Shown: positions 8,469-16,917 of the stretch, one piece after another
Layout of the letters: every line of letters starts with the position of its first letter
Numbering within the stretch: the stretch's first letter is position 1
Assembly (NCBI GenBank): GCA_024698045.1
Contig: JAILRS010000040.1
Span: 1 to 64,000, forward strand
Direction of reading: 5' to 3'
DNA length: 64,000 bases
DNA from: Selenomonadaceae bacterium
Lineage (GTDB): Bacteria; Bacillota; Negativicutes; Selenomonadales; Selenomonadaceae
Program-made: the position numbers and the translations under genes
Notes under the pieces: generated by a model
Database searches by the model: none
The model's input: the letters and a program-made list of their open reading frames with translations, nothing else
Told to the model about the DNA's origin: nothing

Positions 8469-9149
8469 ATGGCAAAGCAAAGTAAACGTTTCCGCGAAGC
8501 GCAAGCACTTATCGAACAAGATAAGTTCTATACCGCCGAAGAAGCAGTTGCATTGGCAAAGAAAACCGCTACCGCGAAATTTGACGAGACTATCGAATTG
8601 CATGTCCGTCTCGGCGTAGATCCCAAATACGCAGATCAGCAAGTCCGCGGCGCAATGGTTTTGCCGCACGGCATAGGCAAGACGAAAAAAGTTTTGGCAT
8701 TCGCAAGCGGCGAAAAAGCACAGGAGGCTGAGGCAGCCGGTGCGGATTATGTCGGCGCAGATGATTTAGTCGCGAAAATCCAAGGCGGTTGGTTCGATTT
8801 CGATGTTGCCGTTGCTACTCCCGATATGATGCGTGTTATCGGTCGTCTCGGTAAACTTTTGGGACCGCGCGGCTTGATGCCTAACCCGAAACTCGGCACG
8901 GTCACGATGGATATCGCAAAGGCAATCGGCGAACAAAAAGCCGGTAAAGTCGAATATCGTACCGATAAACAGGGTAATGTTCATTGTCCTATCGGTAAGA
9001 AATCATTCGAGGAAACGCAACTTAAAGAAAATTATCAGGCACTTATCGATACTTTGATTCGTGTCAAACCTGCCGCGGCAAAAGGTCAGTACATTAAGTC
9101 CATCACTTTGGCGGCGGCTATGGGTCCCGGCGTTCCCATTCAAATTTAA
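8469..9149 (+). CDS. rplA: 50S ribosomal protein L1
   Basis: A 226-residue L1-stalk protein. Start is ATG 8469 after AAGGAGG (the frame extends upstream to 8445, but the ribosome site fixes this start). Family blocks include [34 protein letters not shown] and [19 protein letters not shown]. In many bacteria L1 also represses its own operon by binding a mimic of its rRNA site; I did not find such a site clearly here. Confidence 0.97.
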   Translation: MAKQSKRFREAQALIEQDKFYTAEEAVALAKKTATAKFDETIELHVRLGVDPKYADQQVRGAMVLPHGIGKTKKVLAFASGEKAQEAEAAGADYVGADDLVAKIQGGWFDFDVAVATPDMMRVIGRLGKLLGPRGLMPNPKLGTVTMDIAKAIGEQKAGKVEYRTDKQGNVHCPIGKKSFEETQLKENYQALIDTLIRVKPAAAKGQYIKSITLAAAMGPGVPIQI

Positions 9150-9177
9150 TTCGCCGTATCCAAATCGAATATCTCAT

Positions 9178-9281
9178 GACCGCAGACAGCAAGTTCGGCG
9201 CGCCGATTAAAGTACTTGCCCAGGTCGAAAGTGACTTTGTTGTTAAAAGTTCCTTCGGTCTGTGCGGTCGAAGGATTTTTT
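9178..9281 (+). ncRNA. L10 leader with intrinsic attenuator
   Basis: The 158-bp gap between rplA and rplJ holds a structured leader. GACCGCAGACAG (9178-9189) can pair with CTGTGCGGTC (9260-9269) to close a large stem. Separately, TCCTTCG (9251-9257) pairs with CGAAGGA (9269-9275) and is followed by six T's, an intrinsic terminator. The two pairings cross, so they should compete. This matches the known Bacillota L10 leader, where L10/L12 binding controls read-through into rplJL. The pairings are seen directly; the mechanism is taken from the family. Confidence 0.75.
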
Positions 9282-9307
9282 AATAAGTTCGGGGAGGTGA
9301 AATTTTA

Positions 9308-9868
9308 ATGGCAAAAACAAGCAAAGTAACACCTAAAAAAGAGGCAATCGTAACCGAAGTAAAAGGTTGGTTGACTTCCGCCAAGGGCTTGGTTCTCACA
9401 AGCTACAAGGGTCTTGATGTCGCTACCGATACCAAGTTGCGCAGTGAACTTCGCGCCGCAGGCGTTCAATATAAAGTCGTGAAAAACACAATGTTGCGTA
9501 TCGCGGCGAAAGAGGCCGGAATCGAGGGACTTGATACTCATCTTGAAGGCACAACCGCTATGGCTTTTTCTGCCGACGACGCTGTCGCTCCGGCTAAAGT
9601 CATCTGCGACTTCACGAAGAAAAACAAACTCGAGGATGCCGGTATTCTTACCATTAAAGTCGGTATGGTCGAGGGTAAAGTTATCGACGTCAAGGGCGTC
9701 AAAGCTTTGGCAAATCTGCCGAGCCGCGAGGAACTTGTCGCCAAACTCCTTGGCAGCATGAATGCTCCTATCGCAAACTGTGTCGGTGTCTTGTCCGCTG
9801 TTATTCGCAATTTCGTCGGCGTGGTCGATGCTATTCGCGATAAGAAGGAAAAAGAGGCCGCCGCTTAA
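9308..9868 (+). CDS. rplJ: 50S ribosomal protein L10
   Basis: L10 anchors the L7/L12 dimers on the ribosomal stalk. The 186-residue protein starts at ATG 9308 behind GGGGAGGTG. It contains the typical LTSYKGLDV, LRAAGVQYKVVKNTM and a long C-terminal helix (from about residue 140) that binds L12. It is preceded by the L10 leader, through which it probably regulates its own synthesis. Confidence 0.96.
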   Translation: MAKTSKVTPKKEAIVTEVKGWLTSAKGLVLTSYKGLDVATDTKLRSELRAAGVQYKVVKNTMLRIAAKEAGIEGLDTHLEGTTAMAFSADDAVAPAKVICDFTKKNKLEDAGILTIKVGMVEGKVIDVKGVKALANLPSREELVAKLLGSMNAPIANCVGVLSAVIRNFVGVVDAIRDKKEKEAAA

Positions 9869-9913
9869 TAATTCATTGAAAATTTTTAACTGAAATTTGG
9901 AGGTTACAAAACC

Positions 9914-10285
9914 ATGACTAAAGAAGAAATTATGCAAGCTATTGAAAGCATGACAGTTCTCGAACTTTCCGAACTCGTCAAAGCTATGGAAGAAAAATTC
10001 GGCGTATCGGCTGCCGCTCCTGTTGCTGTTGCCGCTGCTGCTCCCGCTGCCGGCGGTGAAGCTGCCGAAGAAAAAACCGAATTCGATGTCGTTCTCGCAG
10101 CTGTCGGCGATAAGAAAATCAACGTTATCAAAGTTGTTCGCGAAATCACCGGCCTTGGTCTTAAAGAAGCTAAAGCACTTGTCGACGGCGCTCCCGCTCC
10201 CATTAAAGAAAAAGCAGCCAAAGCAGATGCCGAAGCTATCAAAGCAAAACTTGAAGAAGCAGGCGCAACCGTCGAAATTAAATAA
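9914..10285 (+). CDS. rplL: 50S ribosomal protein L7/L12
   Basis: A 123-residue stalk protein starting at ATG 9914 after TTGGAGG. The N-terminal dimerisation helices (1-35) are followed by an Ala/Pro hinge (about 36-55) and the globular C-terminal domain with [21 protein letters not shown] and [16 protein letters not shown] strong terminator follows, and rpoB is not next. Confidence 0.97.
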   Translation: MTKEEIMQAIESMTVLELSELVKAMEEKFGVSAAAPVAVAAAAPAAGGEAAEEKTEFDVVLAAVGDKKINVIKVVREITGLGLKEAKALVDGAPAPIKEKAAKADAEAIKAKLEEAGATVEIK

Positions 10286-10312
10286 GATTTGTAAGCGTAT
10301 GATTTTTATAGA

Positions 10313-10349
10313 CCTTCGTCCTAATATTTTTGGGCGGAGGATTTTTTTT
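10313..10349 (+). terminator. intrinsic terminator after rplL
   Basis: CCTTCGTCC (10313-10321) pairs with GGGCGGAGG (10332-10340) over nine base pairs, including G-U pairs, followed by ATTTTTTTT. This ends the ribosomal operon before any RNA polymerase genes. Confidence 0.85.
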
Positions 10350-10452
10350 ACACTTCGTTACCGACGATAAATAAACAGTAACAAAAATAAAACGTAAAGG
10401 AGAGAAATGCGGCACTTCCACCAAGGTTAAAAAAATTTGTGTCGCGATTATC

Positions 10453-10902
10453 ATGAAAAATTTCGCAAGCCACGAAGACAAAAGAGTCCGCAAAGCTTAT
10501 GAGATAGCCCTGATTGCTCACTACAATCAATTTGACAAGGGCGGAATCGAGTATATTCAACACCCGCTTACAGTCGCTTCCAATGTCGGCGAAAACGTTT
10601 CCGCGATTATCGTCGCTTTGTTACATGACGTCGCCGAAGATACAAATCTTACTTTGGATTATCTCAAAACAAATATTCCGTTGACCAACGAGGAAACAGA
10701 GGCACTCAGACTTTTGATACACAAAAAAGAAATACCCTACTTCGATTACATTGCCAAGATAAAATTCAACGAACTGTCACGGCTGGTGAAAATTGCGGAC
10801 TTGAAACATAATTTGGATTTGTCGCGAATAAAAAATCCTACGCAAGAGGATGAGGAACGCAACAAAAAGTACAGAACGGCATTACAATTTTTGGAGGCAT
10901 AA
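10453..10902 (+). CDS. small HD-domain phosphohydrolase (ppGpp hydrolase-like)
   Basis: A 149-residue protein made almost entirely of an HD domain: a first metal histidine in YIQHPLTVA (about 35-43), the HD pair in ALLHDVAED (about 56-64) and a late Asp in KIADLKHN. The pattern resembles the hydrolase half of RelA/SpoT enzymes and the small ppGpp hydrolases, but no synthetase or TGS domain is present. The ATG at 10453 has no convincing ribosome site, so the start is uncertain; an ATT upstream in frame is possible. It follows the rplL terminator and precedes the fur promoter. Substrate is not proven. Confidence 0.75.
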   Translation: MKNFASHEDKRVRKAYEIALIAHYNQFDKGGIEYIQHPLTVASNVGENVSAIIVALLHDVAEDTNLTLDYLKTNIPLTNEETEALRLLIHKKEIPYFDYIAKIKFNELSRLVKIADLKHNLDLSRIKNPTQEDEERNKKYRTALQFLEA

Positions 10903-10947
10903 TATTTTTTTCATGTCGAAATTGAACGAAAGCCGTAAGTTTTTTCC

Positions 10948-10976
10948 TTCACACTGCGCGATAAAGCTGGTATAAT
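10948..10976 (+). promoter_or_regulatory. promoter of the fur-family gene
   Basis: TTCACA (10948-10953), a 17-bp spacer and a perfect TATAAT (10971-10976) lie 27 bp before the start codon. The site suggests the regulator gene and hemZ are transcribed separately from the HD gene. Confidence 0.7.
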
Positions 10977-11003
10977 CGCAATAAAGTTGAAGGAGGGGTT
11001 ACA

Positions 11004-11468
11004 ATGAGCGAAAGCCATAATCTTTTTGGATTGCAAGACCTGAGGAAAAAATTATCCGAACACGGTTACAAAATGACACCGCAACGTAAGGAGATTTTAA
11101 AAATTTTTGTGGAGCATCCCGACAGTCACCACATGAGCGCCGAAGATGTTTACAATATTTTACGCGAAAACGAATCGGAAATAGGTTTGGCGACGGTTTA
11201 TCGCGCGTTGGTGTTATTGAATAAATTGGGCATACTCGTGCAATTGGATTTCGGCGACGGCTGTGCTCGTTACGAATTGAATACCACAGACCCCAATACG
11301 CACCATCATCATCATCTGATTTGCCTTAAATGCAAGAAAGTCATTGAGTTCGAGGAAGATTTACTTGAGGATTTGGAATATGATATAGCTACAAAATCCG
11401 GCTTTGAAATTATCAATCATGAAGTAAAATTCTTCGGCTATTGCAAAGAGTGTCAAGCCCAAAAATAA
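11004..11468 (+). CDS. Fur-family transcriptional regulator
   Basis: A 154-residue metal-responsive repressor starting at ATG 11004 after AAGGAGGGG. The N-terminal winged helix contains MTPQRKEIL and ATVYRALVLL. The C-terminal part has the HHHHHLICLKCKKVIEFEE metal segment (about 95-113) and a final CKECQ. Both Cys pairs of the structural zinc site are present. Whether it senses iron (Fur), zinc (Zur) or peroxide (PerR) cannot be settled by eye; its close partner hemZ, 19 bp downstream, suggests iron, haem or peroxide control. Confidence 0.9.
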   Translation: MSESHNLFGLQDLRKKLSEHGYKMTPQRKEILKIFVEHPDSHHMSAEDVYNILRENESEIGLATVYRALVLLNKLGILVQLDFGDGCARYELNTTDPNTHHHHHLICLKCKKVIEFEEDLLEDLEYDIATKSGFEIINHEVKFFGYCKECQAQK

Positions 11469-11487
11469 AACGCGAGGAGCTGAGATT

Positions 11488-13017
11488 TTGGATATAACGG
11501 TAAAGAAAATAATACTGCACGGCAAAGAAGATTTTTCCAAAATCGTCGGCGAAGTGTTGAGATCTCTCAAGGTGAAAGAGGTTGCGGACAATGATACGGC
11601 GGACGTTGACGATTTGGAAATTACCAACGAGATAATCGGTAGGAAAGTCATCACGCGAATAAAATTCACGGCGTACGGCGAAGAAAATTCATCCGTCGAA
11701 ACTTCAATCATCAACTTGAAAGAACGTTACGGCGCGGAAGTCAATCGGCTGGTCAAAAGAAATCTCTATCTGCTGATTTTAGATGCGTTCGGTTTGGAGC
11801 CCGTACCCTACGGAATTTTACACGGCGTACGCCCGACAAAAATTGTTCAGCGTTGGATAGATGAGGGCTTCGGCGTGACGCGTCAAGGAGTGGCAGACCG
11901 TGGCAAAATATCGCGCAGAATCGCCGAGGATTTTTTGACGGATATAGACAAGGCATCACTGTTAACCGAAGTATCCGTCAGCCAATTGCCGATAATCCGT
12001 ACGGGCGGCAAAAAAATTGTCAGCGTCTATATCGGGATTCCCTTTTGCAAAACGCGATGTCTTTACTGTTCATTCCCGTCATTCGTATTGCCGAAAGAAA
12101 ATAAAGTCGCCGAATTTATGACAACGTTGACCAAAGATATCGAGGCGGCGGCGGAAGAAATAAAACGCTACGGCTTTAGGGTGCAGACAATTTATATCGG
12201 CGGCGGTACTCCTACCGCTTTGCCCGAACAATTTTTTGCCGAGATGTTGGAAAAAGTTTCGGATAAATTTAACGGCGCAGGTGTCGAGGAATTTACCGTA
12301 GAATGCGGACGCCCCGACACCATTACCGCCGAAAAAATTGCCGCGCTGAAAAAATTCGGAGTCACCAGAGTAAGTGTCAATCCGCAGACAATGCATCAAC
12401 GGACACTTGATTTTATCGGTCGTTGTCATACCGTCGAAGATGTTACACGTGCTTTTAACGAATTGCGCAGTGCCGGTGATTGGAAAATCAATATGGATTT
12501 GATAATCGGATTGCCGGGCGAAAGACTTGCTGATTTTCAAGAGACATTGACTAAAGTTTTGGAGCTTGCGCCCGACGATGTGACAATTCATTCTTTGGCG
12601 ATTAAACGCGGCTCCAAATTGCAAATGAATTTAGCCGACGATATAAACCGTCCCGAAGATTTTGATTTGCCCGAAGATGAAGAAGTCCGCGCTATGGCAG
12701 ATTATGCCGCCAAAATTCTGCGCGGAAAAAATTATTTGCCCTACTATCTTTATCGGCAAGGCTACATGAGCGGACAGATTGAAAATATCGGTTGGTGTAG
12801 GCGTGGCGCGGAAAGTATTTACAACGTGCAAATAATGAGCGAAAGGCAGACGATAATCGGAGTTGGTGCGGCGGCATCAAGCAAAGTGCCCGATAATTTC
12901 GCTCGTAAACTTTTGACCGCATTCAACGCTAAAGATTTGACAACTTACCTGCGCGATATCGATAAGTACATCGCGAATCGCTCGAACATTTTGGCTCAAG
13001 TCTATTTGCCTAAGTAG
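11488..13017 (+). CDS. hemZ: coproporphyrinogen dehydrogenase HemZ (radical SAM)
   Basis: HemZ is a HemN-like radical SAM enzyme linked to oxygen-independent porphyrin synthesis. The 509-residue protein starts at TTG 11488 after GCGAGGAGC. An N-terminal region of about 170 residues precedes the radical SAM core with CKTRCLYC (CxxxCxxC, about 185-192), followed by YIGGGTPTALP and MDLIIGLPGE. The long N-terminal extension separates HemZ from HemN/HemW. It is directly behind the Fur-family gene, so iron or haem control is plausible. HemW-like activity without coproporphyrinogen oxidation cannot be excluded. Confidence 0.9.
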   Translation: MDITVKKIILHGKEDFSKIVGEVLRSLKVKEVADNDTADVDDLEITNEIIGRKVITRIKFTAYGEENSSVETSIINLKERYGAEVNRLVKRNLYLLILDAFGLEPVPYGILHGVRPTKIVQRWIDEGFGVTRQGVADRGKISRRIAEDFLTDIDKASLLTEVSVSQLPIIRTGGKKIVSVYIGIPFCKTRCLYCSFPSFVLPKENKVAEFMTTLTKDIEAAAEEIKRYGFRVQTIYIGGGTPTALPEQFFAEMLEKVSDKFNGAGVEEFTVECGRPDTITAEKIAALKKFGVTRVSVNPQTMHQRTLDFIGRCHTVEDVTRAFNELRSAGDWKINMDLIIGLPGERLADFQETLTKVLELAPDDVTIHSLAIKRGSKLQMNLADDINRPEDFDLPEDEEVRAMADYAAKILRGKNYLPYYLYRQGYMSGQIENIGWCRRGAESIYNVQIMSERQTIIGVGAAASSKVPDNFARKLLTAFNAKDLTTYLRDIDKYIANRSNILAQVYLPK

Positions 13018-13051
13018 CGGAAATTGTTTCACGTTAAAGGAGATTAATTTT

Positions 13052-13864
13052 ATGCCATATGTTTCCAATACGGAGTTGATTAAAAATTTTGTCGACACCG
13101 TAGATTTTTACGTTAACGACGGGAATTTGCGGAAGGCAATCGGCGAATCAATCAAGGCAACGAAATTTTACGCGGCGGATGATTATCCACCCATGCCGGA
13201 GAAAAAATTTGCGCAAACAAAAATTTCCGTGATAAAACGACGTACTTTTGAAACTGCCGCCTACTTGAAGAAAAGATATCCCGAAACGAAAATCGCCGTA
13301 CATAATTTTGCATCGGCAATAATCCCCGGCGGCCGTATCAAATCGGGCTCACGTTCCCAAGAAAATGCGTTGTGTCGTTGCTCCACACTTTATCCCGTAT
13401 TGGGTACAGATGACAATTTTAAACGCTACTACGACGTTAACAAGGCTAAAGGCAACGATCTTTCCGATGATGCTTGTATCTATACGCCCGATATAGTTGT
13501 TTGTAAAAGCGATACGGATTTGCCCGAACGTTTGCCGCGTGAAGAATGGATTACCGTTGACGTGATGACGATAGCCGCGCCGAGTCTGCGCAAGATAAGT
13601 GTTGACGACAATGAACTTGCCGCATTGCACGAAAAAAGATTGCGCCATATGTTTACTGTTTTGGTTGATAACGGCGCAGAAATTTTTGTTACGGGTGCAT
13701 TCGGTTGCGGTGTCTTCCGCAATAACCCCGAAGTTGTTGCGCAGGTTTACAAAAAAATTCTTGCGGAATTTGACGGATATTTCAAAGAAGTAATTTTTGC
13801 CATCTACTGCAAACCTTCCGAAGTAGGTAACTATGAAACGTTCAGAAAAATTTTGGCAGAATAA
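13052..13864 (+). CDS. TIGR02452-like protein (microbial PARG-type macrodomain)
   Basis: A 270-residue protein starting at ATG 13052 after AAAGGAGAT. It matches the microbial poly(ADP-ribose) glycohydrolase-like family: NFASAIIPGG (about 89-98), then SQENALCRCSTLYP, and the late FVTGAFGCGVFRNNPEVVAQ block that binds ADP-ribose in macrodomains. The family signature is GGG...QEE; here it is GGR...QEN, so the second (catalytic) glutamate position appears to be Asn. It may be a binding protein or altered enzyme rather than a normal hydrolase. It lies between hemZ and hisS and may be transcribed with them. Confidence 0.82.
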   Translation: MPYVSNTELIKNFVDTVDFYVNDGNLRKAIGESIKATKFYAADDYPPMPEKKFAQTKISVIKRRTFETAAYLKKRYPETKIAVHNFASAIIPGGRIKSGSRSQENALCRCSTLYPVLGTDDNFKRYYDVNKAKGNDLSDDACIYTPDIVVCKSDTDLPERLPREEWITVDVMTIAAPSLRKISVDDNELAALHEKRLRHMFTVLVDNGAEIFVTGAFGCGVFRNNPEVVAQVYKKILAEFDGYFKEVIFAIYCKPSEVGNYETFRKILAE

Positions 13865-13884
13865 ATGTTGGGAGGAAAAAAATT

Positions 13885-15138
13885 TTGCTGACTAATGCGC
13901 CGAGAGGCACGAAGGATATTTTGCCGGAGCAAATACATCAATGGCTTTGGCTTGAAAACAAAATCCGCGAATTGTGTGCGCTGTACGGTTACGAGGAAAT
14001 TCGCACGCCGATTTTTGAGCACACCGAATTATTTCAACGCGGCATAGGCGAGGGCACTGATGTTGTCGATAAAGAAATGTACACCTTTACAGACCGCGGC
14101 AACAGATCAATTACTTTGCGCCCCGAAAATACTGCGTCCGCCGTTCGCGCTTATCTTCAGAATAAACTTTACGCCAATTCTAAACTTGTGAAACTTTTTT
14201 ATATCGGCTCGATGTTCCGCTACGACAGACCGCAAGCCGGAAGATTGCGCGAATTTCATCAGTTCGGCGTCGAGGCATTGGGCGAAAAAAATCCTGCGGT
14301 TGATGCCGAAATTATTTTATTGGCATGGGAACTTCTACACGGGCTCGGGCTCGACGATTTAAAGTTGAAAATAAATACCGTAGGATGTCCCGCATGTCGC
14401 CCGATTTACCGCAAAAAACTTAAGGAATATTTTTCCGCAAACATTGACGATTTGTGTGACGATTGTAAAAGACGGCTCGATAAAAATCCCATGAGAATAT
14501 TGGATTGCAAAACCGACGCGGCAAAAGAAATTATGGAGGACGCGCCGAATATCGAAAGTTGTCTCTGCGATGATTGCCGCGAACATTTCAACTCGGTCAA
14601 AAAATTTCTTACGGCTTCGGGAATCGATTACACCGTCGACAGTCGTCTTGTGCGCGGTCTCGATTATTACACCAAGACTGCATTTGAAATTCAATATGCT
14701 CCTTTGGGCGCACAATCTGCGGTAGCCGGCGGCGGTCGCTATGACGGTTTAATTTCCGAAATAGGCGGCGATGATACTCCCGCGGTCGGTTTTGCGGCAG
14801 GTCTCGAAAGAATTTTGTTGGCTTTGGAATTGCAGAAACTTATTCCCGAAACGAATAAAAAAATAACCGCGTTCATCGTAGTCGGCGGTGCTGACGCGGA
14901 AAGTTATGCATTCAAGTTGATGACCGATTTACGGCGACAAAAAATTTCCGCGGCAATGGATTTCGGTAAAAAAAGTATGAAAGCTCAAATGAAACAGGCA
15001 GCGAAATCCGGCGCGAAATTTGCGCTGATTATCGGTGACGACGAAGTTAACAACTCAACGGTTACCGTAAAAAATATGGAGACCTCTGCGCAGGAAGTAA
15101 TTTCCTTGACAGAAGTCCCCGATAGAATTTTACTTTGA
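13885..15138 (+). CDS. hisS: histidyl-tRNA synthetase
   Basis: A 417-residue class II synthetase charging tRNA-His. Start is TTG 13885 after GGGAGG. Class II motif 1 is in the region after KIRELCALYGYEEIRTP, motif 2 is FRYDRPQAGRLREFHQFGVE, and motif 3 is near GFAAGLERILLAL; the histidine-specific RGLDYYTKTAFE loop is present. The anticodon-binding domain fills the last 90 or so residues. In many Bacillota aspS follows hisS; here it does not, and the gene instead overlaps the convergent lipase by 9 bp. Confidence 0.96.
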   Translation: MLTNAPRGTKDILPEQIHQWLWLENKIRELCALYGYEEIRTPIFEHTELFQRGIGEGTDVVDKEMYTFTDRGNRSITLRPENTASAVRAYLQNKLYANSKLVKLFYIGSMFRYDRPQAGRLREFHQFGVEALGEKNPAVDAEIILLAWELLHGLGLDDLKLKINTVGCPACRPIYRKKLKEYFSANIDDLCDDCKRRLDKNPMRILDCKTDAAKEIMEDAPNIESCLCDDCREHFNSVKKFLTASGIDYTVDSRLVRGLDYYTKTAFEIQYAPLGAQSAVAGGGRYDGLISEIGGDDTPAVGFAAGLERILLALELQKLIPETNKKITAFIVVGGADAESYAFKLMTDLRRQKISAAMDFGKKSMKAQMKQAAKSGAKFALIIGDDEVNNSTVTVKNMETSAQEVISLTEVPDRILL

Positions 15139-16413
15139 AACAACATTGGCGATATCGTCGGTAAGTCTGGCTTGAGCCTCGAGTGCCGCCTCGAATATCG
15201 TCAGGTTTTCGGTAGAAGATCCGGCGGCTTGCATCGAGACAAGTGATCCGTCGGCATTCAAAATAATTTCTTCAAACGTGACGTTTTTACTTCCCGAAAG
15301 TGCGTCGCGTATTTTTTTTGCCGAGATTGTGCGAACCAAAATGTATCTGCACTTACTTTCCTGCGCGGCCTTTACGTATTTGCTCAAATCGGCACCGAAT
15401 ATATCTTTGTCCTTAATTTCTATGGCGCGTTCTTCGGCGAATGTCAAATTTCCGAAATGATTTGTAAGCGAATCATTCAGCGCGATAAATATTAAATCTT
15501 CGTCGGATTTATGTAAGCTGTTTTCAATCAACAAGAAGGGCGTAACGTAAATCGGCGTGTTGATTCTGCCTTCGGCGTCGTCTATGCGCAGTGTACCGCC
15601 TGCCGCGTAATAATCACGAATCGCGCAATCAAGATACGCCGCCATACTGTGTTCAAAGTGTTCGCTGTTTCTACTCTGTTTGTATTCGATTGCTTCGCCG
15701 AATTGAACATAGCCGAGAGCCTGCAGAGATTTTTTGATTACGTCGCCTTTCATTACAACACGCGTCAAATCTATCGTGTCGCCGTAAGTTTCCGCGAATG
15801 CTTTGGAGCCGACAGCCGCCGAGCCGAAAGTAATTACCTTGATTCTGTCTTTAGAAATACCACCTTTGACAAGCCGTATGCCTGCCAGAATCGCCACGGA
15901 GCCGCCTAAGCTGTGTCCCGTTAAATACAATGTCTCATTCGGATTTTGTTCAAGTGACTTCCTGAGACGTTCCTCGAGCCCGTCGCCAAGCACGACATCA
16001 GTATAATCGCGAAAACCTCTGTGCACGAAAACATTTTCCTTAATCGTCTCTTCGTCATTGCCCAAAGATTTATTGTTATCCAAATTGACTCGCCCGACAC
16101 GAAAATCTACTTCAACATCCTTCATACTTTCCGTGCCCGATATCGTCAAAATCTTCACGTCGTCTTTGCTGATAAGATACCCTTTTGTTTCCGCCCGATT
16201 CGTTTTGCCGTAAAGCTTTTCAATCTGCCAACCGCGCGCGTCGAGCATGGAACGCATCAAAAAACTTTCGTCGCCGCTATATGCTCCGAATGAGCAAATC
16301 GAACAAAGCAATCGCATTTCAGCTTCATCAAGTTTGCTTTCCGCCGCCGATACCTTTGCGATATTTATCAGCATGAACAGAAAAACAAATGCCACCAAAA
16401 ATAATTTCTTCAT
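15130..16413 (-). CDS. secreted class 3 lipase-like protein
   Basis: A 427-residue protein with an N-terminal signal peptide (MKKLFLVAFVF to about residue 24, ending KVSAAES). The alpha/beta hydrolase nucleophile elbow TGHSLGGS lies around residue 175, in a context typical of fungal-type lipases (Lipase_3). Aspartate and histidine partners probably lie within IDLTRVVMKGDVI and later segments. Start ATG 16413 was chosen for the signal peptide; a GTG at 16458 is in frame but is too close to its purine run. The C-terminal third shows no known domain. Its stop overlaps the end of hisS. Confidence 0.82.
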   Translation of the reverse strand: MKKLFLVAFVFLFMLINIAKVSAAESKLDEAEMRLLCSICSFGAYSGDESFLMRSMLDARGWQIEKLYGKTNRAETKGYLISKDDVKILTISGTESMKDVEVDFRVGRVNLDNNKSLGNDEETIKENVFVHRGFRDYTDVVLGDGLEERLRKSLEQNPNETLYLTGHSLGGSVAILAGIRLVKGGISKDRIKVITFGSAAVGSKAFAETYGDTIDLTRVVMKGDVIKKSLQALGYVQFGEAIEYKQSRNSEHFEHSMAAYLDCAIRDYYAAGGTLRIDDAEGRINTPIYVTPFLLIENSLHKSDEDLIFIALNDSLTNHFGNLTFAEERAIEIKDKDIFGADLSKYVKAAQESKCRYILVRTISAKKIRDALSGSKNVTFEEIILNADGSLVSMQAAGSSTENLTIFEAALEAQARLTDDIANVVSK

Positions 16414-16485
16414 TGAATCGGTGCAATAAACTCTTTCGGAGCAGTTGCAACCCGTCACTTCCTTTCCCTATCCGACCTAAAATTT

Positions 16486-16896
16486 TCAACCATTAATCAA
16501 ATTTTCTTCCACGACTTTAACGCCGTTCCTTATGCAATCGGGACAACTACACAAAACTTTTCCCGTGCCGTAACCTTTCAATTCGCGACAGATAACCGCG
16601 CCGCTTTTCTCCTTGAAACTGTTAAACATTGCTTTCGATATTTTCATCGTCGACGGTTTGGAGTCGGGTTTATCCAAATTGCCGCTGCTGTTCTTCAAGC
16701 CGGCGATAATCAGTGCTCCGCTCAAAGCACCGCAAACACCTTCCATAGTCCCCATACCTGCCCCGAGCCCTTCGGTTGCGCGGAATAAAATTTCTTTCGG
16801 TACATCCGTTAAATCTGCGCAGGCAACCGCAACCGCTTGCGAACAACTGTAACCCTTTTCGTGCAATTCGTTCGCCAAATTAATTCTGTCACTCAT
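16486..16896 (-). CDS. C_GCAxxG_C_C family protein
   Basis: A 136-residue protein of the putative redox family named for its cysteine pattern. YSCSQAVA (about 16-23), GLGAGMGTMEGVCGALSGA (about 44-62), ICREL and the tail SCPDCIRNG are visible. Start is ATG 16896 after GGGAGAG. Family members often sit near transport or redox genes; the function is unknown and a metal or redox role is inferred from the conserved cysteines. It lies between dacF and the lipase in a minus-strand run. Confidence 0.88.
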   Translation of the reverse strand: MSDRINLANELHEKGYSCSQAVAVACADLTDVPKEILFRATEGLGAGMGTMEGVCGALSGALIIAGLKNSSGNLDKPDSKPSTMKISKAMFNSFKEKSGAVICRELKGYGTGKVLCSCPDCIRNGVKVVEENLING

Positions 16897-16917
16897 GTCA
16901 ACACTCTCCCAAATTTA

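Noticed and set aside
10407-10430. Seven-codon frame MRHFHQG with a good ribosome site before the HD gene
   Set aside because: Too short to support as a gene; it may be chance or a leader peptide, and no attenuator structure goes with it.
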